This document shows, piece by piece, positions 8,564-17,798 of a stretch of DNA of 64,000 nt. The notes under the pieces were generated by a model, which did no database searches, was not told where the DNA came from, and worked only from the letters and a program-made list of their open reading frames with translations. Within the stretch, counting starts at the first letter, position 1, and the number at the start of each line of letters is the position of its first letter. The translations under genes and the position numbers were made by a program. The DNA comes from DATMER01 sp035536935. Lineage in GTDB: Bacteria; Acidobacteriota; Thermoanaerobaculia; Multivoradales; UBA5704. Location of the stretch: the NCBI GenBank assembly GCA_035536935.1, contig DATLNC010000065.1:1-64000 (forward strand), written 5' to 3'.

Positions 8564-9148
8564 ATGGGTAAGAACAGGTTTGAAGCCTTCAGCGATGGCG
8601 TGATCGCCATCCTCATTACGATCATGGTGCTGGAGTTGAGGGTGCCCCATGGAGAGAGCCTGCAGACGCTGAGGCCGTTGATCCCGGTGTTCCTCAGCTA
8701 TGTGCTGAGCTTCGTCTATCTGGGGATCTACTGGAACAATCACCACCATATGCTTCATGTGACTCACAAGGTGACCGGGCCAATACTCTGGGCCAACCTG
8801 CACCTCCTGTTCTGGCTGTCGCTGGTCCCCTTCGTCACGGGCTGGATGGGAGAGAACCACTTTTCCCCGATGCCGTGCGCCCTCTATGGCTTCGTGCTGC
8901 TGATGGCCGCGATCGCCTACTACATCCTGCAACAGTTGATCATTGCGTCCCAGGGCCCCGGCTCGATTCTCAAGAAGGCCGTCGGTGGCGACTGGAAAGG
9001 TAAGCTGTCTCCGGTTTTCTATATCCTGGCCATCCCTCTGGCGTTCGTGTCCGAGTGGATCTCGATGGGTCTCTACGTGCTGGTCGCCCTGATCTGGCTG
9101 GTGCCGGACCGGCGCATCGAACACGCGCTGGCAAGCCAGGAAGCATGA
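8564..9148 (+). CDS. TMEM175-family (DUF1211) potassium channel-like membrane protein
   Basis: 194 residues with about six hydrophobic segments. The N-terminus has the family hallmark RFEAFSDGVIAILITIMVLE in helix 1. Bacterial TMEM175 homologues form tetrameric potassium-permeable channels in the inner membrane. Fifteen bases separate it from the next gene; the three genes to 9972 may be co-transcribed. Confidence 0.9.
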   Translation: MGKNRFEAFSDGVIAILITIMVLELRVPHGESLQTLRPLIPVFLSYVLSFVYLGIYWNNHHHMLHVTHKVTGPILWANLHLLFWLSLVPFVTGWMGENHFSPMPCALYGFVLLMAAIAYYILQQLIIASQGPGSILKKAVGGDWKGKLSPVFYILAIPLAFVSEWISMGLYVLVALIWLVPDRRIEHALASQEA

Positions 9149-9164
9149 CCAAGGAGGACATCCC

Positions 9165-9446
9165 ATGTGTCGAAACATCAAGACCCTGCACAACTTCGAG
9201 CCGCCGGCCACGGACGATGAGATCCGGGCCTCTGCCCTGCAGTTCGTCCGCAAGCTGAGCGGCTTCACGAAACCGTCCAAAGCCAACGAGCCGGCGTTCA
9301 ACCGGGCCGTTGACCAGGTGACGGAGGTAGCGCGGGAGCTGCTCGGCTCTCTCGTCAGCAATTCCCCGCCACGCGACCGCGAGGTCGAAGCTACGAAAGC
9401 CCGCGCCAAGGCCGCGGTCCGGTATGGTGACGCTGGAAGAGCTTGA
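9165..9446 (+). CDS. DUF2277 family protein
   Basis: 93 residues beginning MCRNIKTLHNFEPPATDDEI, the signature start of the small DUF2277 family of unknown function (Cys2 and the CRNIKTLHNFEPP stretch are near-invariant in the copies I know). Preceded by a strong AAGGAGG site. Overlaps the MOSC gene by 23 bases. Confidence 0.85.
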   Translation: MCRNIKTLHNFEPPATDDEIRASALQFVRKLSGFTKPSKANEPAFNRAVDQVTEVARELLGSLVSNSPPRDREVEATKARAKAAVRYGDAGRA

Positions 9447-9972
9447 GGCAGGTCTCGACGAGATCCGCGGCGCTCCCAGGGAGGAAGGGCCGCTGAAGCT
9501 GATCGTCCGGCGGCCGCGGATCGAGGCGCGCGAGGTGCTCGAGGAAGCCGAGCTCGATCTGGTGGAAGGTCTCGTCGGGGACAACTGGCGGACCCGGGGG
9601 AGCTCCCGCACTCCGGACGGGTCATCTCACCCGGACATGCAGCTCAACATCATGAATGCCCGCGTGATCGCCCTGGTAGCCCGGCATCCCGGCCGATGGC
9701 AGCTTGCAGGCGACCAGCTTTTCATCGACCTGGACCTGAGCGCCGCCAACCTGCCGCCGGGGACCCGCCTCGCGCTGGGGTCCGCGGTCATCCAGGTGAC
9801 GGACCAACCCCATACCGGCTGCCGGAAGTTCGTGGAGAGGTTCGGGGCGGATGCCCTGAAGTTCGTCAATTCGCCGCTGGGAAGAGAGCTTCATCTGCGC
9901 GGCATCAATGCGCGAGTCGTCCAGCCGGGGGTGATCCGGACGGGTGACCTCGCGCGGAAGCTTTCGCAGTAA
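9424..9972 (+). CDS. MOSC domain protein
   Basis: 182 residues. MOSC domains are sulfur-carrier or molybdenum-cofactor-binding domains; the conserved cysteine is likely Cys133 in HTGCRKF. Other family-like parts are QLNIMNARVIALVA and LRGINARVVQPGVIRTGD. A stand-alone domain without known partner enzyme here; the substrate is unknown. Confidence 0.82.
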   Translation: MVTLEELEAGLDEIRGAPREEGPLKLIVRRPRIEAREVLEEAELDLVEGLVGDNWRTRGSSRTPDGSSHPDMQLNIMNARVIALVARHPGRWQLAGDQLFIDLDLSAANLPPGTRLALGSAVIQVTDQPHTGCRKFVERFGADALKFVNSPLGRELHLRGINARVVQPGVIRTGDLARKLSQ

Positions 9973-9985
9973 GATCCCTCGCGCC

Positions 9986-10915
9986 ATGGATAAGAGCACA
10001 GGCGTTCACGAGTTTCGGGACGATCCGCGCAACGACGAGGTCCTGATCTGGATCAACGGGGCGCTGTTGCCCCGGCCCGAGGCCAAGGTGTCGGTGTTCG
10101 ACTCCGGGTTCGTGCTCGGGGACGGCGTCTGGGAGGGGCTGCGCCTGGTGTCCGGGCGCCTCGCGTTCCTCGCTGCCCATCTCGACCGGCTGTACGAGGG
10201 GGCCAAGGCGCTGATGATCGACATCGGCCTCAGCCGGGACGAGATGGTCAAGGCCCTCGACGAGACGATCGAGGCCAACGGGATGTCCGACGGCGTCCAC
10301 GTGCGGCTGATGGTCACGCGCGGGGTGAAGCGCACGCCTTATCAGGACCCGCGGCTCACGATCGGCAAGGCCACGGTCGTCATCATCCCGGAGCACAAGG
10401 AGCCCAAGCCCGAGCTGATCGCGAAGGGGCTGCGCCTCTTCACCGTCCACGTGCGGCGCGGCTATCCCGATGTGCAGGACCCCAAGCTCAACAGCCACAG
10501 CAAGCTCAACGACATCACGGCCTGCATCCAGGCCGCGCAGGCCGGGTACGACGAGGCGCTGATGCTCGACCCGCACGGCTTCGTCTCGACCTGCAACTCG
10601 ACCCACTTCTTCATCGTGCGCAAGGGCGAGGTCTGGACCTCCACGGGCCGCTACTGTCTTCCCGGCATCACGCGGGGCAACGTGATCCGAGTCTGCCGCG
10701 AAGCCGGCATCCCCGTCTTTGAAAAGGATTTCTCGCTGACGGAGGTCTACGGCGCGGACGAGGCGTTCGTGACCGGAACCTTCGCCGGCGTCGTGCACGT
10801 CACCGAGGTCGACGGCCGTGTCTTCAACGACCGGGAGCGCGGCCCCATGGTCGAGCGCCTGCAGGGTCTGTACAAGGAGCTGGTGAGGCGCGATATTTCG
10901 GGAAAAGCGTCATGA
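9986..10915 (+). CDS. Class IV PLP aminotransferase (BCAT/DAAT-like)
   Basis: 309 residues from ATG 9986 (a frame open to 9944 overlaps the MOSC gene). Fold-type IV motifs: VFDSGFVLGDGVWEGLR near residue 38, the PLP lysine probably Lys173 in NSHSKLNDI, and EALMLDPHGFVSTCNSTHFF around 193. Likely transaminates a branched-chain or related amino acid. Its stop overlaps the start of the sulfotransferase-like gene by four bases. Confidence 0.88.
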   Translation: MDKSTGVHEFRDDPRNDEVLIWINGALLPRPEAKVSVFDSGFVLGDGVWEGLRLVSGRLAFLAAHLDRLYEGAKALMIDIGLSRDEMVKALDETIEANGMSDGVHVRLMVTRGVKRTPYQDPRLTIGKATVVIIPEHKEPKPELIAKGLRLFTVHVRRGYPDVQDPKLNSHSKLNDITACIQAAQAGYDEALMLDPHGFVSTCNSTHFFIVRKGEVWTSTGRYCLPGITRGNVIRVCREAGIPVFEKDFSLTEVYGADEAFVTGTFAGVVHVTEVDGRVFNDRERGPMVERLQGLYKELVRRDISGKAS

Positions 10916-11643
10916 TCGATCTCCGGGTCGCCGCCTGGTCGGGGCCGCGCAATATCTCGACCGCGATGATGCGCGCCTGGGAGAACCGTCCGGATGCGAT
11001 CGTCGTCGACGAGCCCCTGTACGCTTTCTATCTGGATTGCACCGGGCTCGATCATCCCGGCCGCGAGGAGGTGATCGCCGCGGGCGAGACGGACTGGCGC
11101 AAGGTCGTGGACTTTCTGACCGGACCGATCCCCCGCGGGCGCGCCGTGTTCTATCAGAAGCACATGACCCACCACCTGCTGCCCGAGGTGGAGACGGACT
11201 GGTTCACACAGGTCGATCATGCCTTTCTGATCCGCGATCCGCGGGAGGTGCTCCTTTCCTATGTCAAGAGCCGGCCCACCGTCACGGCCGACGACATCGG
11301 CGTGCCGGCGCAGCTCCGGATCTATGAAAAGGTGCGCGAGCTCACCGGCTCGGATCCGGTCGTGATCGACGCGGGCGAGTTCCTGAAGGCGCCGGAGCCG
11401 CATCTGCGCGCCTGGTGCGGCCGCCTGGGCCTCGACTTTTCGGAACGCATGTTGAGCTGGCCTCCCGGACCCCGCGACACGGACGGCGTCTGGGCTCCGC
11501 ACTGGTACGACGCGGTGCTGAAGAGCACCGGCTTCGAGCCGTACCGCGAGCGCGACCGGAGAGTCCCACCCGAGCACAAGGGCGTGATCGACGTCTGTCT
11601 GCCGTTGTACGAGCAGATGTACGAGCGGCGGCTGCGGGTGTGA
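10912..11643 (+). CDS. Sulfotransferase-like P-loop protein
   Basis: 243 residues. The N-terminal AAWSGPRNISTAMMRAW is a PAPS-type phosphate-binding loop, and HAFLIRDPREVLLSY matches the second nucleotide-binding stretch of sulfotransferases. Overlaps the class IV aminotransferase (ATGA). From memory, some plant proteins join a region of this kind to a branched-chain aminotransferase-like domain, so the pair probably acts together. The acceptor is unknown. Confidence 0.75.
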   Translation: MIDLRVAAWSGPRNISTAMMRAWENRPDAIVVDEPLYAFYLDCTGLDHPGREEVIAAGETDWRKVVDFLTGPIPRGRAVFYQKHMTHHLLPEVETDWFTQVDHAFLIRDPREVLLSYVKSRPTVTADDIGVPAQLRIYEKVRELTGSDPVVIDAGEFLKAPEPHLRAWCGRLGLDFSERMLSWPPGPRDTDGVWAPHWYDAVLKSTGFEPYRERDRRVPPEHKGVIDVCLPLYEQMYERRLRV

Positions 11644-11668
11644 AACCGCTCGAATCTCCGCTGCGCCG

Positions 11669-11683
11669 GGAGGCTGTGCCTCC
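11669..11683 (+). terminator. Possible terminator hairpin
   Basis: GGAGGC-TGT-GCCTCC hairpin 25 bases after the sulfotransferase-like stop and before the convergent caspase gene. No T-run follows, so this is only a candidate. Confidence 0.35.
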
Positions 11684-11705
11684 TGGTGGCTAAGCGGGAC
11701 GGCGT

Positions 11706-14042
11706 TCAGTTGCGGCCGGAACCTTCCTTCGGCCTGGAACGGAGATCGATTCTCCGAGCCAGTTTTCCCTCTTTCGTGGTCAAGAAGATGGCCTGGGCCT
11801 TTTCGTCGGCGATCCAAAGTCCTCCCTCCGGTCCGAGAGCGAGACCCGAGGGCATGATCAGCTCTTTGAAGTTGGAAAAGATCCGGGGTTTGGGATGCTC
11901 GCCCACCAGATCGGTGACCAGGATCTTCTTGGCGTCGACGTCTGCAGTGTAGATGCGGCTCGCAACCGGATCCAGCAAGAATGCAGAGATCTTCCCCACG
12001 TCCCTGACTAGGACCTGGCTGCCCTTACTGCCGGCACCGAGCTTCACGGAATGGATGACTTTCTGGCCGGGATCTGCGATCAGCAATCGTCGATGCCGCT
12101 CGTCGAGGATTACTTGCCCTAGCGTCCTACTGTCCGAAACTCTACGGAACACAACCGGAACTGCGTCGGGTTGACCAAGGTCCAAAGTGTAAATGTAATC
12201 AATGCCGATGGGATTCGCCAGATATGCAATGTTTCTATTTGAATCGATGGCAACGCCCGTCAAAAAAGCCGACAAGAACGGGAACTCCCATGTACGGATC
12301 AACCTGCCCGAGGTATCGAAGCTGACGAGCTTGGGCTTCCTGCTGCCAGATTTCGGTGTGCGGTTGTTCAGGGTCAGAAAGATTGTCTCTTCACCTTTTC
12401 CCGTGGAGGCGACGACGAGGTCCCAGGGCCCGAACGAGCTGAAGCTCCGCTCGCTGAGCAGCTCATGGATTCCGAGGGGCTCCGGAATGAGCAGGAACAG
12501 TCCACGCTGATCCAGGACTGCCAGGTCTCCGGAAGCCAGGGCTGCGAGATGAATGGGCTTGATGTCGACGCCCGCCAGACCTGTAGTCTGCTCAGCCGGA
12601 ATCTGGACCTTCGGCTTGGGAGTTTCTGGTACGGCAGGAACCTTCTTCTCCTGAGCCTGCCCCCCCGTCCTGTCTTCCCTGGATGGTCGTGGAGGAGGCA
12701 GGACCTTCGGCTCGTGAGCCTTGTCGGTAGCTTGAGCGTCTGGAGTGCGATGTTCCCGAAGGGAAGGGACCATAAGGAAAGCTACGCACCCGAGGAGCGC
12801 GACGAGGCCGACCCAAGCGAGCGCGCCCCAAGCCCGCCGGGTGCTTTTTTCTTGCGGAGCGGCAGCAGATCCCGAGCCTTCCCGCTCAGGCTCCGCGGGA
12901 ACGATTTCGGAAGGTGGAGGTTCCATCTCGAGTACCATCGCTGCTGCCGGCAGTTCGGGCAGAGGCGCGGGCGCCAGGTCTTGGGTAAGCTCCTGCTCAA
13001 CCGGCACGGGCTCGACCTCCGCCGATGCCGAGTTCGGCTTCGCAGGCATCAGTTCCATGGGAGATATCGCGGGCGGAAGCTCGTCTCTGGCTTCCAGGAT
13101 CTCGGCGGCCGTTTTTGAGACGCGACGGCTGTCGTCCGCGATAGCAGCCCTCACCGCCGCCAAGGCGGCTTTCGCCAGCTCCAGGTTGCTGCCTTCGATG
13201 AGTTCCCCGAGATGGCGTAGCGCGCCTTCCCGGACCCTGGCAAAAGGACTCTCCAGGGCCTGCCGCAGCTCCGCGGGCAGCTCGGCGGTCCGCGACGTCG
13301 CGATCGGACAACGCGCCAGCACGATGTCTCCGTGCTGCTTGTAAGACCACTTGCCCGGCGTCTGTCGGGGCGCCTCGTTCAGGATGCGTTCATAGGTGTA
13401 ATCGTAAAGCTCGTCGACGGTGATCCTGCCGTCACCGTTTCGGTCGGCTTCGCCCGTCTCGAGACCACGGATGAGATATTGGCTGAAGATCGAATGTGCC
13501 GAGGAGTCGGCCTCCTCTCCTTCCCAGGCGAACTCGGTCGAGTTGGTCGCGGTCAGCACCACCCGGCCGAATCCGTTGCCTTCGAACGCTTCCGCAGTCC
13601 CGACAGAGGTTCCCCCCTTGGCGCCCTGCTCGAACGCTCCGCTGTAGCAGCAGTCGAGGATCAAGATCTGGCGGCGGGACCGGCAGCGGTCCATCTCTTC
13701 GGTGATGAAGGAGGAGGGAATTGCCGATCCGCTCAGCAGGCTCTCCTCGGTATCCTTGGCCGCCAGAAAGAGGCGGCCCCGGTCGTCGCGCAGACCATGG
13801 CCGGAGTAGTAAAGCAAGAGCGTGTCGTCGCGGCTTTTCTGTGCGAAGAAGCGGGCGATCGCGCGCCGCACGTCGGCTGAGAGGCTGTCGACGAGCGTGT
13901 TGACTTCGTCGAAGCAGCCGATCGCGGGATCGCTGAGGACTCTGGCGAGCCCGGCCACATCCACCGCCGGTTTGTTCAACCGGGCGAGCCGGACATCTTC
14001 AAAGGCTCCGCTGCCAATGATCAGAGCGAGCTTGCGAGCCAC
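11706..14042 (-). CDS. Caspase-like (C14) protease with EF-hand loop, membrane helix and C-terminal beta-propeller
   Basis: 778 residues from GTG at 14042, five bases after the EACC1 stop; this start gives the usual VARKLALIIG caspase opening. Catalytic His82 (YYSGHG) and Cys132 (LDCCYSG). Near residue 200, DRNGDGRITVDEL is an EF-hand-type calcium loop, seen in many bacterial orthocaspases. Then a HEAT-like helical stretch, a Pro-rich linker, a membrane helix (about 460-480, WVGLVALLGCVAFLMV) and a C-terminal NHL/propeller-like domain (ILDERHRRLLIADPGQKVIH, ALGPEGGLWIADEKAQAIF). Probable death or proteolysis effector, with the caspase inside and the propeller outside the membrane. Confidence 0.88.
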   Translation of the reverse strand: MARKLALIIGSGAFEDVRLARLNKPAVDVAGLARVLSDPAIGCFDEVNTLVDSLSADVRRAIARFFAQKSRDDTLLLYYSGHGLRDDRGRLFLAAKDTEESLLSGSAIPSSFITEEMDRCRSRRQILILDCCYSGAFEQGAKGGTSVGTAEAFEGNGFGRVVLTATNSTEFAWEGEEADSSAHSIFSQYLIRGLETGEADRNGDGRITVDELYDYTYERILNEAPRQTPGKWSYKQHGDIVLARCPIATSRTAELPAELRQALESPFARVREGALRHLGELIEGSNLELAKAALAAVRAAIADDSRRVSKTAAEILEARDELPPAISPMELMPAKPNSASAEVEPVPVEQELTQDLAPAPLPELPAAAMVLEMEPPPSEIVPAEPEREGSGSAAAPQEKSTRRAWGALAWVGLVALLGCVAFLMVPSLREHRTPDAQATDKAHEPKVLPPPRPSREDRTGGQAQEKKVPAVPETPKPKVQIPAEQTTGLAGVDIKPIHLAALASGDLAVLDQRGLFLLIPEPLGIHELLSERSFSSFGPWDLVVASTGKGEETIFLTLNNRTPKSGSRKPKLVSFDTSGRLIRTWEFPFLSAFLTGVAIDSNRNIAYLANPIGIDYIYTLDLGQPDAVPVVFRRVSDSRTLGQVILDERHRRLLIADPGQKVIHSVKLGAGSKGSQVLVRDVGKISAFLLDPVASRIYTADVDAKKILVTDLVGEHPKPRIFSNFKELIMPSGLALGPEGGLWIADEKAQAIFLTTKEGKLARRIDLRSRPKEGSGRN

Positions 14043-14047
14043 GTTCC

Positions 14048-14482
14048 CTACTTTGAAGTTTTGGGCAGCCGCGCCTGCTGTGCTCCGGAGAACGGAGCGC
14101 TGAGCTTTGCCAAGAGCTTCTCGAGCTCGTCTGCGCGAAGGGCATCTGCCGGACACTCCACCTCGAAGGAGGCCTTCCCCGAAGCCGCCTTTATCTTGAT
14201 CGTCCTGCCCTCTCCCCGTTTCAACCAACTCTGCAGGAAAGAGAGGAACTTGGGAAACGTCGACGGCAGGAGTCCCACGAAGAGCGAGCCCAGGGTCACC
14301 GCCTCGGCGGATTTCGAGCCCTGCGGAGCCGCAGCTCGGTCCAGATGGGCGGACAGGAAGTCCGACTCTTCGAGTTCGTAAAGCAACTGGCGGGTCAGCT
14401 GATCGACAGCTTCCGCATCTTCTTCCCCTTCGAGATCGACTCGGATTTCAAGGTGCAGATCCAGCTCGGGTATGCCGATCAT
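14048..14482 (-). CDS. EACC1-like effector-associated constant component
   Basis: 144 residues from ATG 14482 (a TTG at 14539 is possible). Layout fits effector-associated constant component 1: a beta-strand start (LHLEIRVDLEG), a short helix region, a small hydrophobic Gly-containing hairpin in the middle (LGSLFVGLLPSTFPKFLSFL), then KIKAASGKASFEVECPADAL and a final helix. Such proteins stand directly upstream of caspase, trypsin or other effectors in predicted NTP-dependent conflict systems. No NTPase sensor gene is seen beside it. Preceded by an extended -10 box with almost no leader. Confidence 0.68.
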   Translation of the reverse strand: MIGIPELDLHLEIRVDLEGEEDAEAVDQLTRQLLYELEESDFLSAHLDRAAAPQGSKSAEAVTLGSLFVGLLPSTFPKFLSFLQSWLKRGEGRTIKIKAASGKASFEVECPADALRADELEKLLAKLSAPFSGAQQARLPKTSK

Positions 14483-14489
14483 TTCTTGA

Positions 14490-14498
14490 AGTATACCA
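14490..14498 (-). promoter_or_regulatory. Extended -10 promoter of EACC1-caspase, probably leaderless
   Basis: Reads TGGTATACT on the minus strand, with seven bases between TATACT and the ATG at 14482. A TTGACC lies upstream but at only 14-bp spacing. A transcript from this box would start at or next to the start codon. Confidence 0.5.
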
Positions 14499-14638
14499 TT
14501 CCTCGCCTTGGTCAAATCACGAAAGGAAGCAGGAGACAATCGCTCAAGCGCCGTCCCTCCAAGTCGTCAACCCCTTTCTTGGGCGGGCGTGAGTGTGGGT
14601 GGGAGAGAGGGCAGAGGGCCAGGGGGTGAGGTTCATGG

Positions 14639-14644
14639 TAAATT
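14639..14644 (+). promoter_or_regulatory. -10-like box 9 nt before the start codon
   Basis: TAAATT in a GC-rich background, nine bases before the GTG of the phosphodiesterase gene; no clear Shine-Dalgarno sequence lies between. Confidence 0.35.
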
Positions 14645-14653
14645 CGTGGGGTT

Positions 14654-16264
14654 GTGCGCCAACGAGCCCTTCTCCTGATCCTCCTCCTCACCGTCCTGTC
14701 CTGCCGGACGGCCCCGCCCTCCCCGCCCCGCAAGGTCCTGATGCTGAGCCTGGACGGCGCCGATACCATCACGCTCCACCGGCTGTACAAGGAGGGGAAG
14801 CTCGACGCGGGCGGCTTCGCGCGCTTCTTCCGCGAGGGGCAGGTGGCGGACGCGCTGGTGCCCGCCAATCCCACGATCACCGCGCCCAACCACATCAGCC
14901 TCGCGACTGGATATCCCACAGGGAAGACCGGCATCGTCGCCAACGACATCCGCCTGCCGGGGATGCCTCTCGCCAAGAAGGTGAGCGGGTTTGCGGCGGA
15001 CATCGACACGGAGACGCTCTGGGAGGCCGCGCACCGGCAGGGTCTGCGGGTCGGGGTCTCCACCTGGCCCGGCGCCGACGGCAGGAATGCGCGGCGGAGC
15101 GCGGACTGGGGCCTGATCTACACCAACACGGCCAGCCAGAAGCCGGAGCTGCGCACGGTGCGGGACTGGAAGGGTCCGCTCGAGGAGGGGGAGTGGGCGC
15201 TGGTTCCTTGCAGCGAAGGGAAGCCCCCGGGCTGCTGGGTCAAGATCCTCGAGGTCCTGGAGAGCGATCCTCCGAGCGTCAGGCTCTATTTCGCCGGGGA
15301 GCACCCGCTCCGGGCCTACCCGGCCGAGTTCGAAGCCGCGCTGCACCGCGACGGGCTGATCTGGCCCGGCCCCCCGGACGACGATCTGCTGGACGAGACC
15401 TGGGCGGGGCGGCCGGGTATCGACCTCGACACCTGGGTGGAGCAGACGGAACGCTTCTCGACCTTCTTCATGGATGCCACGCTGGCCGCGGCCCGCTACT
15501 CCGAGTGGGATCTGCTCATGGCGTACACGCCGGTGATCGACGAGGCGGGTCACCAGCTCCTGCTCGTCGATCCGCGCCAGCCCGGGTTCTCCCCTGAGCG
15601 GGCGGCCTCTCTCGACGCCGCGCGTGTGCGGGTCTGGCAGTCGGTCGACCGCGAGCTGGCGCGCCTGCTCGCCGCCGTGGATTTACGCACGACGACGGTC
15701 CTGGTGGTGAGCGACCACGGCATGATGCCGGCCCACACGATGATCGATATCGACACGCTGCTCCGCGATTGGGGGCTGCTCGCCCTGGAGGCGGATGGCA
15801 AGACCCCCGCGCCGGAGAGCCGCGCCGATTCGATCAGCGCGGGGGGCATGTGCCACATCTACCTGCAGCCCGGCGTGTCCGGCGCGGAGGGGCTGGTGGA
15901 GAAGCTCCGCAAGGATCTCGCAGCCTGGTCCGACCGCAGCGGCCGCCCGATCATTCGTATGCTCACGCGGGCGGAGGCCGCGGAGATCGAGATGGATCAT
16001 CCAAACAGCGGCGACCTGATTCTGATTACGGAGCCCGGCTACATTTTCCGCCACGAGGGAGACCCCGTGGCCGCCACGCCCCTCTACCCCACGGACACCT
16101 ACGGCATGCACGGGTATTTGAATAATTACCCCGCCGTGCACGCAAGCTACCTCGTCATCGGAGCGGGGATCAAGAAGGGGAACGCCGGCACCTTCCGCAA
16201 CACGGAAGTGGCCGGACGCGTGGCGGAGTGGCTGGGGATCGAGAAGCCCCGGGAACGGCCTTGA
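14654..16264 (+). CDS. Secreted lipoprotein phosphodiesterase/nucleotide pyrophosphatase (alkaline phosphatase superfamily)
   Basis: 536 residues from a GTG. Lipoprotein signal with lipobox VLSC (Cys17). Superfamily metal and catalytic motifs: LMLSLDGAD, NPTITAPNHISLATGY with Thr76 as the likely nucleophile, VVSDHGM, and a late TYGMHGY His ligand. Probably cleaves phosphodiester or pyrophosphate bonds in the periplasm; substrate unknown. Convergent with the ATP-grasp operon. Confidence 0.88.
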   Translation: MRQRALLLILLLTVLSCRTAPPSPPRKVLMLSLDGADTITLHRLYKEGKLDAGGFARFFREGQVADALVPANPTITAPNHISLATGYPTGKTGIVANDIRLPGMPLAKKVSGFAADIDTETLWEAAHRQGLRVGVSTWPGADGRNARRSADWGLIYTNTASQKPELRTVRDWKGPLEEGEWALVPCSEGKPPGCWVKILEVLESDPPSVRLYFAGEHPLRAYPAEFEAALHRDGLIWPGPPDDDLLDETWAGRPGIDLDTWVEQTERFSTFFMDATLAAARYSEWDLLMAYTPVIDEAGHQLLLVDPRQPGFSPERAASLDAARVRVWQSVDRELARLLAAVDLRTTTVLVVSDHGMMPAHTMIDIDTLLRDWGLLALEADGKTPAPESRADSISAGGMCHIYLQPGVSGAEGLVEKLRKDLAAWSDRSGRPIIRMLTRAEAAEIEMDHPNSGDLILITEPGYIFRHEGDPVAATPLYPTDTYGMHGYLNNYPAVHASYLVIGAGIKKGNAGTFRNTEVAGRVAEWLGIEKPRERP

Positions 16265-16303
16265 TACCCATGCTGAGCACGGCCACGGAGTAGACAACGG
16301 GGT

Positions 16304-17797
16304 TCAGGGCAGCACCTTGAGAAACATCGCCTTCCCGTCCCCCGGCCCGTAGAAGTCAGCCAGCTCCGCCGCCAGCTCATAGCCGCAGGCGAAGTAGAAG
16401 CGGCGGGTGCCGTCGTACTGTGCTCGCGTCGAGGTCTCGACATAGACGCGGGTGCGCCCGACGGAGGCCATCCAGTCTTCGGCATCTTTCAGAAGCGCGG
16501 CTCCGATCCCTTTTCCCTGATGCCGGGGATCGACCACGATCCAATAGAGATCGGCGGAGGCGAGGGTGCCCGGGATGGGACCCCAGCAGGCATAGCCAGC
16601 GATATTGCCATCGTTCCCATCCGTCTCCGCGACCAGAAAGCGATAGTGGCTCTCGTCACCCTGGGACAGCCGGTCGTCGATCAGCTCCAGGGCGACCTCG
16701 ATCTCTTCCGGATTGAAGAAGCTGGTCTCGCGGATCAGTTTTTCCAGAGGCGCCCGATCTTCGCTCTCGAGAGATCGGCGTACCGATACGGGAGGGAGGG
16801 CAAGGGTGAGGGGCTTTTGAGCCACCGCCAAGATCCTCCGAACCACCTCCCCCGGCGAAAGCCCCGCGATTCCCGCCGCCGCCATAAACCCTGCATTCCT
16901 CGCGAGGCAGGGATTCGCGTTCACTTCCAGCACATGGGGAACGCCGTTCTCATCCAACCGGAAATCGATCCGGGCATAGCCTCCGAGCCCGCACAGCCGC
17001 CAGGCCTTGAGGGCCATCTCCCGGATCTTGCCGAGCACTGGAGTCTCCTCCGGGAAGCCGCGGACCGAGTGGATGTAGGCGAAGGAGCTTTCGTCCCACT
17101 TGGCGTCGTAGCCCAACACGCGGGACATCCCCTCGGGAAAGCCGTCATAAAGCATTTCGGCGATCGGGAGTACCTCGACGGTATCGGCGGCATGCCCGTC
17201 CGCCAGCAGGGAGACGTTGAATTCCCGGCCGGGGAGAAAGCGTTCCACGAGCACGGGCTGATCGGGGAAGCGGCGGGCGAGGCCGGCTCCGCGCTCCAGG
17301 GCGGCTTCGCGGGTTGTGCAGACCGGATCGCCTTCCAATCCGATCGAGGCGTCCTCCCAGGCCGGTTTCAGAATCCAGGGGGGAGGCACACGGTCGAGCA
17401 CTTCCGGCCGTTCGAGGTCGAGCCGGCCGCCGGGAGCGACGGCCACGCCCTCGGATGCGAGCAGCGCCCGGGCCGCGATCTTGTCCGTGGTCAGCGCGTG
17501 AGCCGCCGGAGGAGAACCCGTATAAGAGAGACCCGCCAGCTCCAGGACCGCGGTGCTGTCCGTGTGGATATAGGGGCGGCCCGGCGGAGATTCGATCATG
17601 TTGAAGATCACGGTCCCTTGCCGGAAAGACGGATCGAGAAAGATCTCCAGGGTCCGGCACGGATCGACGGCGAGCCGGACAGAGGGGAGCCCGAGCTCGC
17701 CGAGCGCGGACTCGACGAGCTCCACCTGGGCCAGGACGTCGGAGGTGGAGGGGTCGTCCGCCTCTCCGACCGGGTTGTGAGCGATGACAACTCTCAG
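16304..17797 (-). CDS. ATP-grasp ligase (D-Ala-D-Ala ligase-like) fused to GNAT acetyltransferase
   Basis: About 497 residues. Residues 1-330 are an ATP-grasp ligase (NMIESPPGRP, PWILKPAWEDASIGLEGD, FLPGREFNVSLL, YARIDFRLDENGVPHVLEVN for metal binding). Residues about 345-497 are a GNAT domain (DPRHQGKGIGAALL acetyl-CoA loop). No ATG, GTG or TTG fits the expected start; a CTG at 17797, one base after the upstream stop, gives the family-like LRVVIAHNPV, so a rare CTG start or a sequence error is likely. Last gene of the kamA operon. Confidence 0.85.
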   Translation of the reverse strand: MRVVIAHNPVGEADDPSTSDVLAQVELVESALGELGLPSVRLAVDPCRTLEIFLDPSFRQGTVIFNMIESPPGRPYIHTDSTAVLELAGLSYTGSPPAAHALTTDKIAARALLASEGVAVAPGGRLDLERPEVLDRVPPPWILKPAWEDASIGLEGDPVCTTREAALERGAGLARRFPDQPVLVERFLPGREFNVSLLADGHAADTVEVLPIAEMLYDGFPEGMSRVLGYDAKWDESSFAYIHSVRGFPEETPVLGKIREMALKAWRLCGLGGYARIDFRLDENGVPHVLEVNANPCLARNAGFMAAAGIAGLSPGEVVRRILAVAQKPLTLALPPVSVRRSLESEDRAPLEKLIRETSFFNPEEIEVALELIDDRLSQGDESHYRFLVAETDGNDGNIAGYACWGPIPGTLASADLYWIVVDPRHQGKGIGAALLKDAEDWMASVGRTRVYVETSTRAQYDGTRRFYFACGYELAAELADFYGPGDGKAMFLKVLP

Positions 17798-17798
17798 C

